64,000 nucleotides of DNA from positions 85,714-149,713 of the forward strand of contig NZ_PEGH01000013.1 in NCBI RefSeq assembly GCF_002737755.1, given 5' to 3'. Of this stretch, positions 55,074 to 63,684 are shown piece by piece; position 1 is the first letter of the stretch, and each line of letters opens with the position of its first letter. The position numbers were made by a program, and so were the translations under genes. This DNA is from Caulobacter sp. BP25. GTDB lineage: Bacteria; Pseudomonadota; Alphaproteobacteria; Caulobacterales; Caulobacteraceae. The notes under the pieces are model-generated. The model saw only the letters and a program-made list of their open reading frames with translations. It searched no databases and had not been told where the DNA came from.

Positions 55074-56531
55074 CTACTTTGCCCCACTTTGAGCTTTCAC
55101 GGACGGCGCGCCCACCTTGTCGACGGCTTGCACGACCGGCTCCCACGGAACCCAGCCGACGCTGTGCGTGACCCGGCTGTAGGACGCTTTGGGGTCATAC
55201 GCCGCCACGCCTGTCGCTAGCTTATCAACGCCCAGCTGCCCCATGGCCTGAAGCACCACGGCGCTGGCGACATATTCGTCGCGACGGGCGCCCACCAAGG
55301 CGAGTTCGGCGTTGGACAGTTCCAGCTGGGCGTTCAGAACGTCCAGCGTGGTGCGCAGACCGACCTGCTGCTCCTGGCGAACGCCTTCGAAGGCGATCCG
55401 CGTGGCGCGAACCTGCTCCTCGTTCGACACCAGGTTGGCGCGCGAGGCCAGGAGGTTGCTCCAGGCGTTGGAGACCTGCTGAATGGCGGTGCGCTTGGCG
55501 CCTTCGGTGGCGCTGCGAGCGGCGTTCTCGCGTTCGGTGGCGGCGCGGACCTGCGAGGTCACCAGGCCGCCGGTGAAGATCGGGATCGAGGCGGTGATCG
55601 CGCCCGAGACGGTGCGGTCGTAGTCGTCGAACTGGCTGCCGACGCCCGAACGCTTGTCGGCGGCGTAGCCCAGCGACGCGCGGGCCGAGACCGTGGGGCG
55701 ATAGCCAGCCTTGGCCACGGCGACGCGAGCGGCGGCGGCCTCTTCGGCGTAGCGCGCCGAGGTCACGCCGGGATTGGCGGTCTGGGCGGCCTCGAAGGCC
55801 TGGTCGACCGACGCGGGCAGCACGGTAGCCAGGCTCGGCTCCGGCGCCAGTTCGCCCGGCGTCTGCCCCACCACGGCGGCGTAGGCCGCGCGGCTGACTT
55901 CCAGTTGGGCCTGGGCCGACGACAGAGCGGCCTTGGCCGCGGCGAGGCGGGCTTGGGACTGGGCGACGTCGGTGCGGGTGATCTCGCCCACTTCGAAGCG
56001 AGCATTGGATTCGTCGAGCTGGCGCTGCAAGACCGCGACGTTCTCCTTGGCGATACGCAGGCGCTCCTGGTCGCGGCGGACGTCGACATAGGCCTGGACG
56101 ACGGTGGCCAGAACGCTTTGCTCGACCGAGCGGAGGTTCTCGCGCGCGGCCAGCACATCGGCCTCGGCGGCGCTCAGATTGGCGCTGGCGCGACCGCCCG
56201 TATAGAGTGGCTGGCTGATCGAGAGCGTCGCGCCGCTGCCCGACGCCTTCACGTCGGCGCCGGTGTCGGGGCTCGTCTTCGAGCCGGTGACGTCAAGCTC
56301 GCCGCCGATCGTCGGGCGGAAGCTGGTCTTGGCCTGGACAACGCCCTCGTCGGTGATCCGGGTGCTGGCGCGCTGCTGCTGCAGCGTCGGATTGGTCTGG
56401 TAGGCCAGGGCGATCGCGTCAGCCAGGGTTTCAGCCCTAGCCGTCGAAAGGGGGGCGACGAAAAACACGCCCGCCATCAGGCCGGCGCTGCAAGCGGCGG
56501 CCAGCAATCCGGCCCGTCGACGGTTCGACAT
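55074..56531 (-). CDS. TolC-family outer membrane protein (RsaF-like)
   Basis: This 485-residue channel protein has a signal peptide (cleavage near ARA-ETLADAI) and the TolC repeat: ETLADAIALAYQTNPTLQQQ and ISQPLYTGGRASANLSAAEA in the first half, ITASIPIFTGGLVTSQVRAA in the second, with long coiled-coil helices between. In C. crescentus the gene in this position beside popZ is rsaFb, which works in type I secretion of the RsaA S-layer protein; no S-layer or ABC transporter gene is seen here, so the substrate is inferred from synteny. Confidence 0.93.
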   Translation of the reverse strand: MSNRRRAGLLAAACSAGLMAGVFFVAPLSTARAETLADAIALAYQTNPTLQQQRASTRITDEGVVQAKTSFRPTIGGELDVTGSKTSPDTGADVKASGSGATLSISQPLYTGGRASANLSAAEADVLAARENLRSVEQSVLATVVQAYVDVRRDQERLRIAKENVAVLQRQLDESNARFEVGEITRTDVAQSQARLAAAKAALSSAQAQLEVSRAAYAAVVGQTPGELAPEPSLATVLPASVDQAFEAAQTANPGVTSARYAEEAAAARVAVAKAGYRPTVSARASLGYAADKRSGVGSQFDDYDRTVSGAITASIPIFTGGLVTSQVRAATERENAARSATEGAKRTAIQQVSNAWSNLLASRANLVSNEEQVRATRIAFEGVRQEQQVGLRTTLDVLNAQLELSNAELALVGARRDEYVASAVVLQAMGQLGVDKLATGVAAYDPKASYSRVTHSVGWVPWEPVVQAVDKVGAPSVKAQSGAK

Positions 56532-56661
56532 CTAGGTTCTATCCCCAATCACGCGAAGCTCGCGTACCACACTATGAGGCGTGTAAGTCGGACCGCCAGC
56601 CGTCGCTAGTTAAGCTTTTTTCACGCAGGCGTTGCGACGCCCGTCCGCGTGACCGCGAGCT

Positions 56662-57234
56662 TCAGAAGCTGAAGCCGGCCTCGACCTCGAAACCGGCCAG
56701 TATCGGCGGCGAGGCGTCAAAGGCTTGGCGACGACCCACGCCATCCTCGGCGCGGACATAGATGGCGGCGCGGCCGACCGGACCAGTGCGCTCGATCACG
56801 CCCAGGCGGCCGCCGACGGCCAGGGCGTCCTGCCAGGCCTTCGGCGCGACGGCCACGGCGCCTTCGCAGATGATGACGTCGTAGTCGGCACCGGACACGG
56901 CCTTCAGATCATCGCCTTCCAGACGCGTGACCGACAGGCCCATGTTTTCCAGCACAGCGGCGGCGTAGGGCGCGGCGATCGCCAGAGCCTTCTCGCCCTC
57001 GCGAGGCTTCAGGTTTTGCAGCAGCTTGCCCACTTCACGCGGACGCAGCAGCCAGCGGCCCGGCGCATACTCGACGTCGGCGTCGGCATAGGCCAGGTAG
57101 GCCTTCGCGGCGGGGACCACCGCCTCGCGCGGCGTCACCCGTAGGGCGTCCTGCAGCGGCAGGTCGGTGACGTCGGCGGTGCGAATCTGGCTCTCGACCA
57201 TGTTCAGCCGCGCGGCGGCGAAGTCGGTGCTCAT
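56662..57234 (-). CDS. Protein-L-isoaspartate O-methyltransferase-like protein lacking the SAM motif
   Basis: This 190-residue protein has Pcm-type flanks: ARLNMVESQIRTADVTDLPL, VTPREAVVPAAKAYLAYADA and the later YDVIICEGAVAVAPKAW. The SAM-binding motif I, normally of the type E-x-G-x-G-x-G, reads ALAIAAPYAAAVLENMG (residues 83-99), with no glycine loop. Methyl transfer is therefore doubtful. The gene lies upstream of the TolC-family gene on the same strand. The ATG at 57234 matches the conserved start. Confidence 0.85.
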   Translation of the reverse strand: MSTDFAAARLNMVESQIRTADVTDLPLQDALRVTPREAVVPAAKAYLAYADADVEYAPGRWLLRPREVGKLLQNLKPREGEKALAIAAPYAAAVLENMGLSVTRLEGDDLKAVSGADYDVIICEGAVAVAPKAWQDALAVGGRLGVIERTGPVGRAAIYVRAEDGVGRRQAFDASPPILAGFEVEAGFSF

Positions 57235-57451
57235 GGAATCCCTCGAAGGACTTGGACTTTCGAGCAGGCTTATAGGTCCGCCGATGATCCGAACGCAATG
57301 CGATCGCGTGGCGCGGGCTCGCATAAAGGCTGTTCCAAACGGCCTTAAAAGCGCCAACGAAACCTGAGCGTATCAAGGAAAGACCAAAAATACCGCGTTT
57401 GGGGCGCCCCGTTGCGTTTGTCGTGCAACAGCGATTGATCCGCTACGGTTT

Positions 57452-57473
57452 ATGGTAAAGATAGCTCTACCAT
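57452..57473 (+). promoter_or_regulatory. Inverted repeat upstream of a small membrane protein gene
   Basis: ATGGTA and TACCAT face each other across ten bases, 57 bases before the start of the 65-residue protein gene. It may be an operator or part of the leader. The rest of the 57235-57529 gap holds the divergent promoters and nothing else that I recognise. Confidence 0.35.
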
Positions 57474-57529
57474 TGGTGTTCACCTAAAGGGGGGAAGCCC
57501 GAACGTTTCGGCTTCGTGAGGTTGCTGCC

Positions 57530-57727
57530 ATGTCTAACGCGAATGTCGTGATCGTGGGCGCGATCGCCGCGCTCGTTGTGATCTATTTCCTGCCGCGCCT
57601 CAACACGGCGGCGCGCAAGGCCTATGGCCGCTGGCGGCGGCACAGGCGAGACCTTCGCCTGGAGCGCGAGCGTCGCGATCGGGAGGAGCGCCTGGCGCGT
57701 CTCTCGCGTCAAACGTCGGCGCAATAG
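57530..57727 (+). CDS. Small single-pass membrane protein
   Basis: This 65-residue protein has one N-terminal membrane helix (VVIVGAIAALVVIYFLP, residues 6-22) followed by a strongly basic, Arg-rich helix (RWRRHRRDLRLERERRDREE). It should anchor in the inner membrane with the basic tail in the cytosol. I do not know the family. The ATG follows GTGAGGTTGCTGCC, a weak RBS. It is the only good start in the frame. Confidence 0.65.
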   Translation: MSNANVVIVGAIAALVVIYFLPRLNTAARKAYGRWRRHRRDLRLERERRDREERLARLSRQTSAQ

Positions 57728-57918
57728 TCAGCGATAGAGACACATACAATCTAGCTGGAGCGAGGGGCCTTCAACGCCATTGGAGGCCCCGTTTGCATTC
57801 GCCTGAGCATCTGATCGCGCCACTTACACGAAGACAGGCTCGGACTTCGCGCGCGCTGTGACGCGCCGATCCGCCTCGCGCGGAAAACTAAAGATCCAAA
57901 CTGCAAATGACGGGGAAG

Positions 57919-57993
57919 TGGCTCCGCGGGTAGGATTCGAACCTACGACCAGCCGGTTAACAGCCGGCTGCTCTACCACTGAGCTACCGCGGA
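57919..57993 (-). tRNA. tRNA-Asn (anticodon GTT), copy 1
   Basis: The - strand folds as a 75-nt tRNA with CCA encoded. The acceptor stem pairs TCCGCGG with CCGCGGA, the discriminator is G, the anticodon stem AGCCGG/CCGGCT encloses CTGTTAA (anticodon GTT), and GGTTCGAATCC forms the T arm. Confidence 0.96.
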
Positions 57994-58151
57994 ACAGGTC
58001 GCTCTCAAGAGAGCGCGGGTGATAGCCGCCGCGCGGAGTCGATGCAAGCGGCGAAGATCGCTAGATTTTGAAACAAATGCACGCGGTCTCGGCAACGCGA
58101 GCGACGACATCTCTAAGACTGGAAAGCTTCCAAAAAAGCGACCGAAAAGAG

Positions 58152-58226
58152 TGGCTCCGCGGGTAGGATTCGAACCTACGACCAGCCGGTTAACAGCCGG
58201 CTGCTCTACCACTGAGCTACCGCGGA
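58152..58226 (-). tRNA. tRNA-Asn (anticodon GTT), copy 2
   Basis: This 75-nt tRNA appears identical to copy 1, 158 bases away. The sequence on its 5' side (58227-58282) also resembles that of copy 1 (GACCTGT next to the tRNA, then GAGAGC, TGATAGCCGCC and GATGCAAGCG elements), so the pair arose by tandem duplication of a unit that included the promoter region. Confidence 0.96.
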
Positions 58227-58290
58227 ACAGGTCGCTCTCAGAAGAGGCCGCGTGATAGCCGCCTACCCGCGGCGATGCAAGCGCCTTGTT

Positions 58291-58323
58291 CCAAAAAAAC
58301 AGCCCGGTACGAGACCGGGCTGT
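58291..58323 (-). terminator. Intrinsic terminator downstream of the GST gene
   Basis: A perfect 10-bp stem ACAGCCCGGT / ACCGGGCTGT with a five-base loop is followed on the - strand by TTTTTTTGG. It lies 118 bases after the GST stop. Confidence 0.88.
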
Positions 58324-58440
58324 GGAAAGTCAGTGATGGTGGTGCGCCTTCCAAAGAAGACGCGCCCAGGGTCAGGCAATTATGGTTAACGAGATCCTAA
58401 TTCTTAACGCGCGAGCGAAAAGGTCGCACAAGCGCGAAGG

Positions 58441-59145
58441 TCAGGCGCGCTTAGGGATGTCGAGGCCGCGCCGCACCGCCGGACGCGCCAAGCCCTGCTC
58501 CAGCCAGCGCGGGACATGCTTGAGAGCCGCGTAGTCGACCAGGTCACCCGCCTCATAGAAACCGACCAGGTTGCGGACCCAGCCCAGGGTGGCGATGTCG
58601 GCGATCGTGTAGTCGTCGCCCATGACCCAGGAGCGGTTCGCCAGACGCCCTTCGAGCACACCCAACAGGCGCTTTGATTCGGCGACGTAACGGTCGCGCG
58701 GGCGCTTGTCCTCGTACTCCTTGCCGGCGAACTTATGAAAGAAGCCGAGTTGGCCGAACATCGGGCCGATGGCGGCCATCTGGAAGAAGACCCACTGCAG
58801 CGTCTCGTACCGCGCGGCAGGATCAGTCGGCAGGAACATTCCGGTCTTCTCGGCCAGATAGACGAGGATCGCGCCGGACTCGAAGAGCGCCAGCGGCCGC
58901 CCATCCGGGCCGTTTGGATCGAGAATGGCGGGGATTTTGCCGTTCGGGTTCAGCGCCAGGAATTCCGGCCCCCAGGTCTCGTTCTCCATGATGTTGATCA
59001 GGTGCGGCTCGTACGGAAGCCCCGTCTCTTCCAGCATGATCGAGACCTTCACGCCATTGGGCGTCGGCAGCGAATAGAGCTGGATCCGGTCGGGATGCTG
59101 GGCGGGCCAGCGACGGGTGATGGGAAAGACGGACAAGTCCGGCAT
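58441..59145 (-). CDS. Glutathione S-transferase (disulfide-bond oxidoreductase, YfcG/YghU-like)
   Basis: This 234-residue protein has a thioredoxin-fold N-terminal domain, IQLYSLPTPNGVKVSIMLEE, then GLPYEPHLINIMENETWGPE and LNPNGKIPAILDPNG with FESGAILVYLAEKTG (glutathione site). The C-terminal helical domain includes MAAIGPMFGQLGFFHKFA. The TPNGxKVS active site is that of the Nu-class, which reduces disulfides. The ATG at 59145 is chosen because frames upstream are unlike the family. Confidence 0.9.
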   Translation of the reverse strand: MPDLSVFPITRRWPAQHPDRIQLYSLPTPNGVKVSIMLEETGLPYEPHLINIMENETWGPEFLALNPNGKIPAILDPNGPDGRPLALFESGAILVYLAEKTGMFLPTDPAARYETLQWVFFQMAAIGPMFGQLGFFHKFAGKEYEDKRPRDRYVAESKRLLGVLEGRLANRSWVMGDDYTIADIATLGWVRNLVGFYEAGDLVDYAALKHVPRWLEQGLARPAVRRGLDIPKRA

Positions 59146-59310
59146 ACGTTGAACCTCGCGTTCGGCTCCGGGGCAGAGCGATCGGGATTTGGCGTCTTGG
59201 CGCCCGCTTTTCCAGGGCCAAAGCCTACCCAAAACGTGGCCTTCTCGCTGTGCGTGCTTTCCTCGCCAAATGAACCCGGCTATCGGGAGCCCCCAGGGGG
59301 CTACAAGTAA

Positions 59311-59733
59311 ATGGCGAATGCTGACGATCACTGGCCAGAGACGCTGAACCGCGTCGCCGCGATCTTGGATTTCGAACTCACCAACGAAAAGATCGGCGCG
59401 AACACCACGAAGCCGAGCTTCAAGATGCGTGCGTTCGCCCCGTCCGACCTGTCCGCCCTGCCGGTGATGGTCGAAACCGCCGTGCATGCGGGACTGGAGG
59501 TCGACCGCCTGATCTCCCTGCCCGGCCCTGGCGCCTTCGACACCCAGGCGCGCAAGGTGCGCGAGGCTCTGGCCGAGGCCCTCAACAAGGAGCCGCCCGG
59601 CGCTGCCCGCTCGCCCTTCGTAACGGGCTACAAGACCGCCTATCGCGTAGAATTGGCGCGGGTGATCTGGAAGGCTATCGCCGACGCTCCCATCCGGCGG
59701 CTGGAAGACCTGGCCCGCGCCCGACTGATATGA
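59311..59733 (+). CDS. Protein of unknown function
   Basis: This 140-residue soluble protein shows no family I recognise. It has no signal peptide, membrane segment or cysteine. The middle (FAPSDLSALPVMVETAVHAG) and the C-terminal helix (YRVELARVIWKAIADAPIRR) look conserved. Codon usage agrees with neighbouring genes. It is convergent with the glyoxalase gene, with three bases between stops. Confidence 0.7.
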   Translation: MANADDHWPETLNRVAAILDFELTNEKIGANTTKPSFKMRAFAPSDLSALPVMVETAVHAGLEVDRLISLPGPGAFDTQARKVREALAEALNKEPPGAARSPFVTGYKTAYRVELARVIWKAIADAPIRRLEDLARARLI

Positions 59734-59736
59734 CTC

Positions 59737-60174
59737 CTACCAGGCGCCGGTGTTGGGCATGGACGCCCAAGGCTCGGCGGGTGGAAGGCTGCCGTCCTGC
59801 AACAGCTCGACCGAGATGCCATCGGGCGAACGAACGAACGCCATGTGGCCGTCGCGCGGCGGGCGGTTGATCGTCACACCCATGTCCATCAGCCGCTGAC
59901 AGGTCTCGTAGATGTCGTCGACGCGATAGGCCAGGTGACCGAAGTTGCGGCCGCCCTGATAGTCCTCGTCGTCCCAGTTATAGGTCAGTTCGACCAGCGG
60001 CGCCTTGCGCTCCTTGGCCAGCTCGACGTCCTCCGGCGCGGCCAGAAAAACCAGCGTGAAGCGGCCTTTCTCGTTCTCCATCCGGGACACTTCCTGGAGG
60101 CCAAGTCCCGCGCAATAGAACCGCAGGGAGGCATCAAGATCGCGAACGCGGACCATGGTGTGCAGATAGCGCAA
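59737..60174 (-). CDS. gloA: Glyoxalase I (lactoylglutathione lyase)
   Basis: This 145-residue protein has the vicinal-oxygen-chelate fold with likely metal ligands His5 (YLHTMVRV), Glu62 (LVELTYNW), His80 (FGHLAYRV) and Glu123 (ISVELLQ), spaced as in bacterial GlxI, plus [20 protein letters not shown]. It converts the methylglyoxal-glutathione adduct to lactoylglutathione. It is leftward, downstream of the ABC exporter gene. Confidence 0.92.
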   Translation of the reverse strand: MRYLHTMVRVRDLDASLRFYCAGLGLQEVSRMENEKGRFTLVFLAAPEDVELAKERKAPLVELTYNWDDEDYQGGRNFGHLAYRVDDIYETCQRLMDMGVTINRPPRDGHMAFVRSPDGISVELLQDGSLPPAEPWASMPNTGAW

Positions 60175-60231
60175 GGCGGAACTCCTCTCGAAACCCCGGG
60201 GATATAGTCGCCCGACGTAGCATCGCGAACC

Positions 60232-62094
60232 CTAAACCGGCTGGCGGTCTCGCGTCTGGCGGCGCCACAAAGCCGCGTACTCGCCGCCGGCGTCGAGCAG
60301 AGCCGCATGGCGGCCGCGCTCGACCACCTTGCCCCGCCGCAGCACCACGATCTCGTCGGCGTCGGCGATGGTCGAGAGGCGGTGGGCCACGACAAGAGTC
60401 GTTCGCCCCGCCCTCGCCTTTCGCAGCGTGGTCTGGATGGCGGCCTCAGTACGGCTATCGAGCGCGCTCGTGGCCTCGTCCAGGATCAACACACGCGGAT
60501 GGGCCAGCAGAGCGCGGGCGATGCCGACGCGTTGACGCTCGCCCCCGGAGAGCTTCAGGCCGCGCTCGCCGACCTTGGTGGCCATGCCGTCGGGCAGGTT
60601 GCGGATAAACTCGCCGAGTTCAGCCGCCTCGGCCGCCGCCCAGATCTCGGCCTCGCTCGCTTCTGGCCGGGCGAAGGCGATGTTGGCCGCCAGGGTATCG
60701 TTGAACAGCGCCACGTCCTGCGGCACCAGCGCCACCGCCCGGCGCAGCGAGGCCTGGGTCAGCGCGCGCAGGTCGTGGCCGTCCAGGGTGATCCTGCCCG
60801 CCTGCGGATCAATCATCCTGAGCGCCAGCCGCACCAGAGTGGTCTTACCCGCGCCCGAGGGACCGACAATCGCCATCGTCGTCCCCGGCGCGATCGTCAG
60901 AGACACGTCCGCCAGCCCCTCCGACCGCGCGCCATGCCGGAAGGAGACCTTCTCGAAGGCCACGGCCCCGCCCCGCTGATCAACGCTGGGCGGCAGGTCG
61001 ATGGCGTCGGGCGCGTCGGCCACGTCGGCGGTCTGACGGCGCAGGTCCATCATCGCCTCCATGTCGATCAGCGACTGACGGATCTCGCGATAGGCGAAGC
61101 CCAGGATGTTCAACGGGGCGTAGAGATTGATCAGGATCAGGATAGCCGCGGTGACGTCCCCAGGACCGATCCGGCCGGCGGCGGCCTCGGCGCCCGCCAG
61201 CACCGCCATGCCGCCGAGGCCAACACTCATCACGGCCGACTGCACCAGGTTCAGCAGGTTCAGCGAGTTGGCGGCCTTGATCTGGGCCTCGCCATAGCGA
61301 TCCAGCGCCCCGCCATAGCCGGCGACGGCCCGATCCTCGGCGCCGAACGACTTGACCGTCTCGTAGTTCAGCAGGGCGTCGACGGCCCGACCGGCGGCCT
61401 CCGCATCAGCCTCGTTGAGCGCGCGGCGATGGCCGATGCGCCAGTCCGAGATCGCGAAGGTCAGGTAGCCGTAGACCGCCACCGTCCCAAGCGCGATGGC
61501 CGCGAACCTCCAGTCATAGGCCTTGGCCAGCACGATGGCGGCCATGATCAACTCGACGCCGGTTGGGGCTAGGTTGAACGCCAGGCTACGCAACAGGAAG
61601 TCCATCGACCGCGCGCCCCGGTCGATCACCCGCGACAGCGAGCCGGTCCGCTTGGACTGGTGAAAGTCGATCGACAGCGACAGGGCGTGCGAGAAGGTTT
61701 CCACCGCCGCGCGGTTCTGGGCCGCCTGGGCGACGGGCGTGAAGATCGTATCGCGGACTTGCGGCGCGGCGGCCGAGACAAACCGGATGAAGGCCCAGCC
61801 CAGCGCCAGCCCCGCGAACGCCCAGGTCACGCCGACGGCCGCACTCTGTCCGGCCGACAGCTGATTGACCGCCTTGCCCAGCATCAGCGGCGCCAGCACG
61901 CCCAAGGCCTTGCCGCTCAGCGTCAGGATCAGGGCGACGGCGACCCGCCAGCGGAGTCCAGGAGCGCGCGAACGCAAGACCAGCCGTACGAGGTCGCCCA
62001 TGGCGCTCCAGAAGCGCACGGGCTGATCGGCCTTGGCGATCGCGCCGGGAACGGCCTCGCGTCCTGGCGAAGGCGGGCCGCCCATGCCTCTCAT
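60232..62094 (-). CDS. Atm1-like ABC exporter (fused permease and ATPase)
   Basis: This 620-residue half-transporter has six membrane helices in residues 45-350 and an ATPase domain with Walker A GPSGAGKTT, signature LSGGERQRVGIARAL and Walker B RVLILDEATSALDSRTEA. The Atm1 pattern is seen in HALSLSIDFHQSKRTGSLSR and ALLNYETVKSFGAEDRAVAG. Alphaproteobacterial members export glutathione-metal or sulfur compounds. The start overlaps the upstream lipoprotein stop by four bases (ATGA). Confidence 0.93.
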   Translation of the reverse strand: MRGMGGPPSPGREAVPGAIAKADQPVRFWSAMGDLVRLVLRSRAPGLRWRVAVALILTLSGKALGVLAPLMLGKAVNQLSAGQSAAVGVTWAFAGLALGWAFIRFVSAAAPQVRDTIFTPVAQAAQNRAAVETFSHALSLSIDFHQSKRTGSLSRVIDRGARSMDFLLRSLAFNLAPTGVELIMAAIVLAKAYDWRFAAIALGTVAVYGYLTFAISDWRIGHRRALNEADAEAAGRAVDALLNYETVKSFGAEDRAVAGYGGALDRYGEAQIKAANSLNLLNLVQSAVMSVGLGGMAVLAGAEAAAGRIGPGDVTAAILILINLYAPLNILGFAYREIRQSLIDMEAMMDLRRQTADVADAPDAIDLPPSVDQRGGAVAFEKVSFRHGARSEGLADVSLTIAPGTTMAIVGPSGAGKTTLVRLALRMIDPQAGRITLDGHDLRALTQASLRRAVALVPQDVALFNDTLAANIAFARPEASEAEIWAAAEAAELGEFIRNLPDGMATKVGERGLKLSGGERQRVGIARALLAHPRVLILDEATSALDSRTEAAIQTTLRKARAGRTTLVVAHRLSTIADADEIVVLRRGKVVERGRHAALLDAGGEYAALWRRQTRDRQPV

Positions 62095-62897
62095 CGCGCG
62101 CCGCCGATCAGCAGGGTGGTCTGGACCCCGCCGCCGGGCGTCATCCAGTCGACGCGCCAGCCTTGCGGCGTACGCTCGGCCCGCACCGGCCCCGTCACCA
62201 AGGGCTGCGGCGGCGAGGTCACGATCGACACGGCCGTCTCGCCCCCCTCGCCCGCCACCTGGATGTCGTGGACGCCGGGAGACAGAGAATCGGTGAGGGA
62301 GATGAAGAACCGTCCCTCATCGTCGGTCCGGCCGCCGCCGCGCGTGACGCGATCGACCCGGACGTTGAGCCCCGCGCCCGGCGCGGCGACACCGGACACC
62401 ACCGCGCCGCCCTCGCGATCGACGTCGATCGTCAGGATACGCGGCGACGGAGATCCATCCGCCAAGCGCTTGGCCCCCGCACCCGCGCGCAGCAGCGCCA
62501 CATCGCCGCCCTCGGCGACCAGGACATAGCCTTCCGCCTGTACCGTGCGCCCCTCGCGGGTCGTCGATAGACCAAACAGCCGCACGCCGGGCGCGTTCGC
62601 GACCGTCAAGCTCCAGCGCCCCTCGCGGTCGGTCCGTCCCGACACGATCTCGCCGCCGGGAGAACGCAGCCGAACATCAGCTTCTGCGCTCCCCTGACCG
62701 GACAGGGTGACGCCACCTCCGCCACGCCGGATGTTCTGGACCCTGGGCGGAGCCACGTATCCGGCCTCAGCGCTATCAACCCGCTCGCGCGCGTCGGCGG
62801 GCTTGGGCGCGCTGGGCCCGCAGGCGGCCAGCAAGGCTGCGGCCAATCCCCCCGCGACGATCGGCGGCTTGCAACCCCAGAAGCGAATCCTGATCAT
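62091..62897 (-). CDS. Lipoprotein of unknown function
   Basis: This 268-residue protein has a lipobox (LAAALLAACGPS). The mature part contains two similar beta-rich units, VTLSGQGSAEADVRLRSPGG and VVSGVAAPGAGLNVRVDRVT, each followed by a D-x-E-G-R-(F/W) turn (TDREGRWSLTV, TDDEGRFFISL), as in bacterial Ig-like or carboxypeptidase-regulatory folds. It is the first gene of a two-gene operon with the Atm1-like exporter, so it may support export in the periplasm. Confidence 0.8.
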   Translation of the reverse strand: MIRIRFWGCKPPIVAGGLAAALLAACGPSAPKPADARERVDSAEAGYVAPPRVQNIRRGGGGVTLSGQGSAEADVRLRSPGGEIVSGRTDREGRWSLTVANAPGVRLFGLSTTREGRTVQAEGYVLVAEGGDVALLRAGAGAKRLADGSPSPRILTIDVDREGGAVVSGVAAPGAGLNVRVDRVTRGGGRTDDEGRFFISLTDSLSPGVHDIQVAGEGGETAVSIVTSPPQPLVTGPVRAERTPQGWRVDWMTPGGGVQTTLLIGGAR

Positions 62898-62971
62898 GCG
62901 GCCTCAGATAAGAACGGTTCGAAGGCGCGCGAGCCCGCGCGCCTTTCGCCTTATGCGTGGAGTGGACGACG

Positions 62972-63580
62972 ATGCCCAACGAGTCTAGCCGTCTGGGCTC
63001 TGTCTGCGTCTATTGCGGATCATCCAACACGGTCGATCCCAGCTACCTGACCGACGCCCACGCCATCGGAAAGAGCTTCGCCGCAGCGGGATTGAAGCTC
63101 GTCTATGGTGGTGGCGGCGTGGGGTTGATGGGCGCGGCGGCGCGCGGGGCCCACGAGGCCGGCGGCGCGGTGCTCGGCATCATTCCAAGCTTCCTGCGAG
63201 GCCGCGAGCAGCCCTTCGACGACGTCGAGACAGTGATCGTCGAGACGATGCATGAGCGCAAGATGCTGATGTTCGAGCGCTCGGACTGCTTCGTCGTGCT
63301 GCCAGGCGGCATCGGCACGCTGGAAGAAATCGTCGAACTGCTATCTTGGCGTCGTTTAGATCTTCACCAGAAGCCGATCGTGTTCCATAACCCCGGCGGG
63401 TTCTGGGACCCCTTCTTCACCCTGATCCGGCACACGGTCGATCTGGGCCTTACCCCGCCCAGCCTGTTGGACGCCTGGCGCGCGGTCGAGAAGGCCGAGG
63501 ACGTCACCCCCGCTCTGCTCGGCTGGAATCGGGAAATCGACGTCGCTGGCGCGCCAGCCACGCTTCGCCAGTTGACTTAG
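62972..63580 (+). CDS. LOG-family protein (nucleotide 5'-monophosphate phosphoribohydrolase)
   Basis: This 202-residue protein has the Lonely Guy motifs: CVYCGSSNTVDPSYL, YGGGGVGLMGAAARGAHEAG, the substrate motif MHERKMLMFERSD and PGGIGTLEEI (residues 111-120). These enzymes cleave nucleoside monophosphates, in plants cytokinin nucleotides; older databases call them lysine decarboxylases. The ATG at 62972 is preferred over one 15 bases upstream. Confidence 0.93.
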   Translation: MPNESSRLGSVCVYCGSSNTVDPSYLTDAHAIGKSFAAAGLKLVYGGGGVGLMGAAARGAHEAGGAVLGIIPSFLRGREQPFDDVETVIVETMHERKMLMFERSDCFVVLPGGIGTLEEIVELLSWRRLDLHQKPIVFHNPGGFWDPFFTLIRHTVDLGLTPPSLLDAWRAVEKAEDVTPALLGWNREIDVAGAPATLRQLT

Positions 63581-63684
63581 TTTCCAAAAAAGACGCACCA
63601 TGTCTGCGAGCCGACGGCCATTATGGGCCGCGTGCGCTCGAGCGCCGGAACTCCCATCCGGCGCGGGGATAGGAGACTAAAGGA

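Noticed and set aside
57973..58255. Open frames on both strands across the second tRNA-Asn gene.
   Set aside because: They overlap tRNA genes and contain tRNA-derived peptides (RVGFEPTTSRL), a known false-positive pattern.
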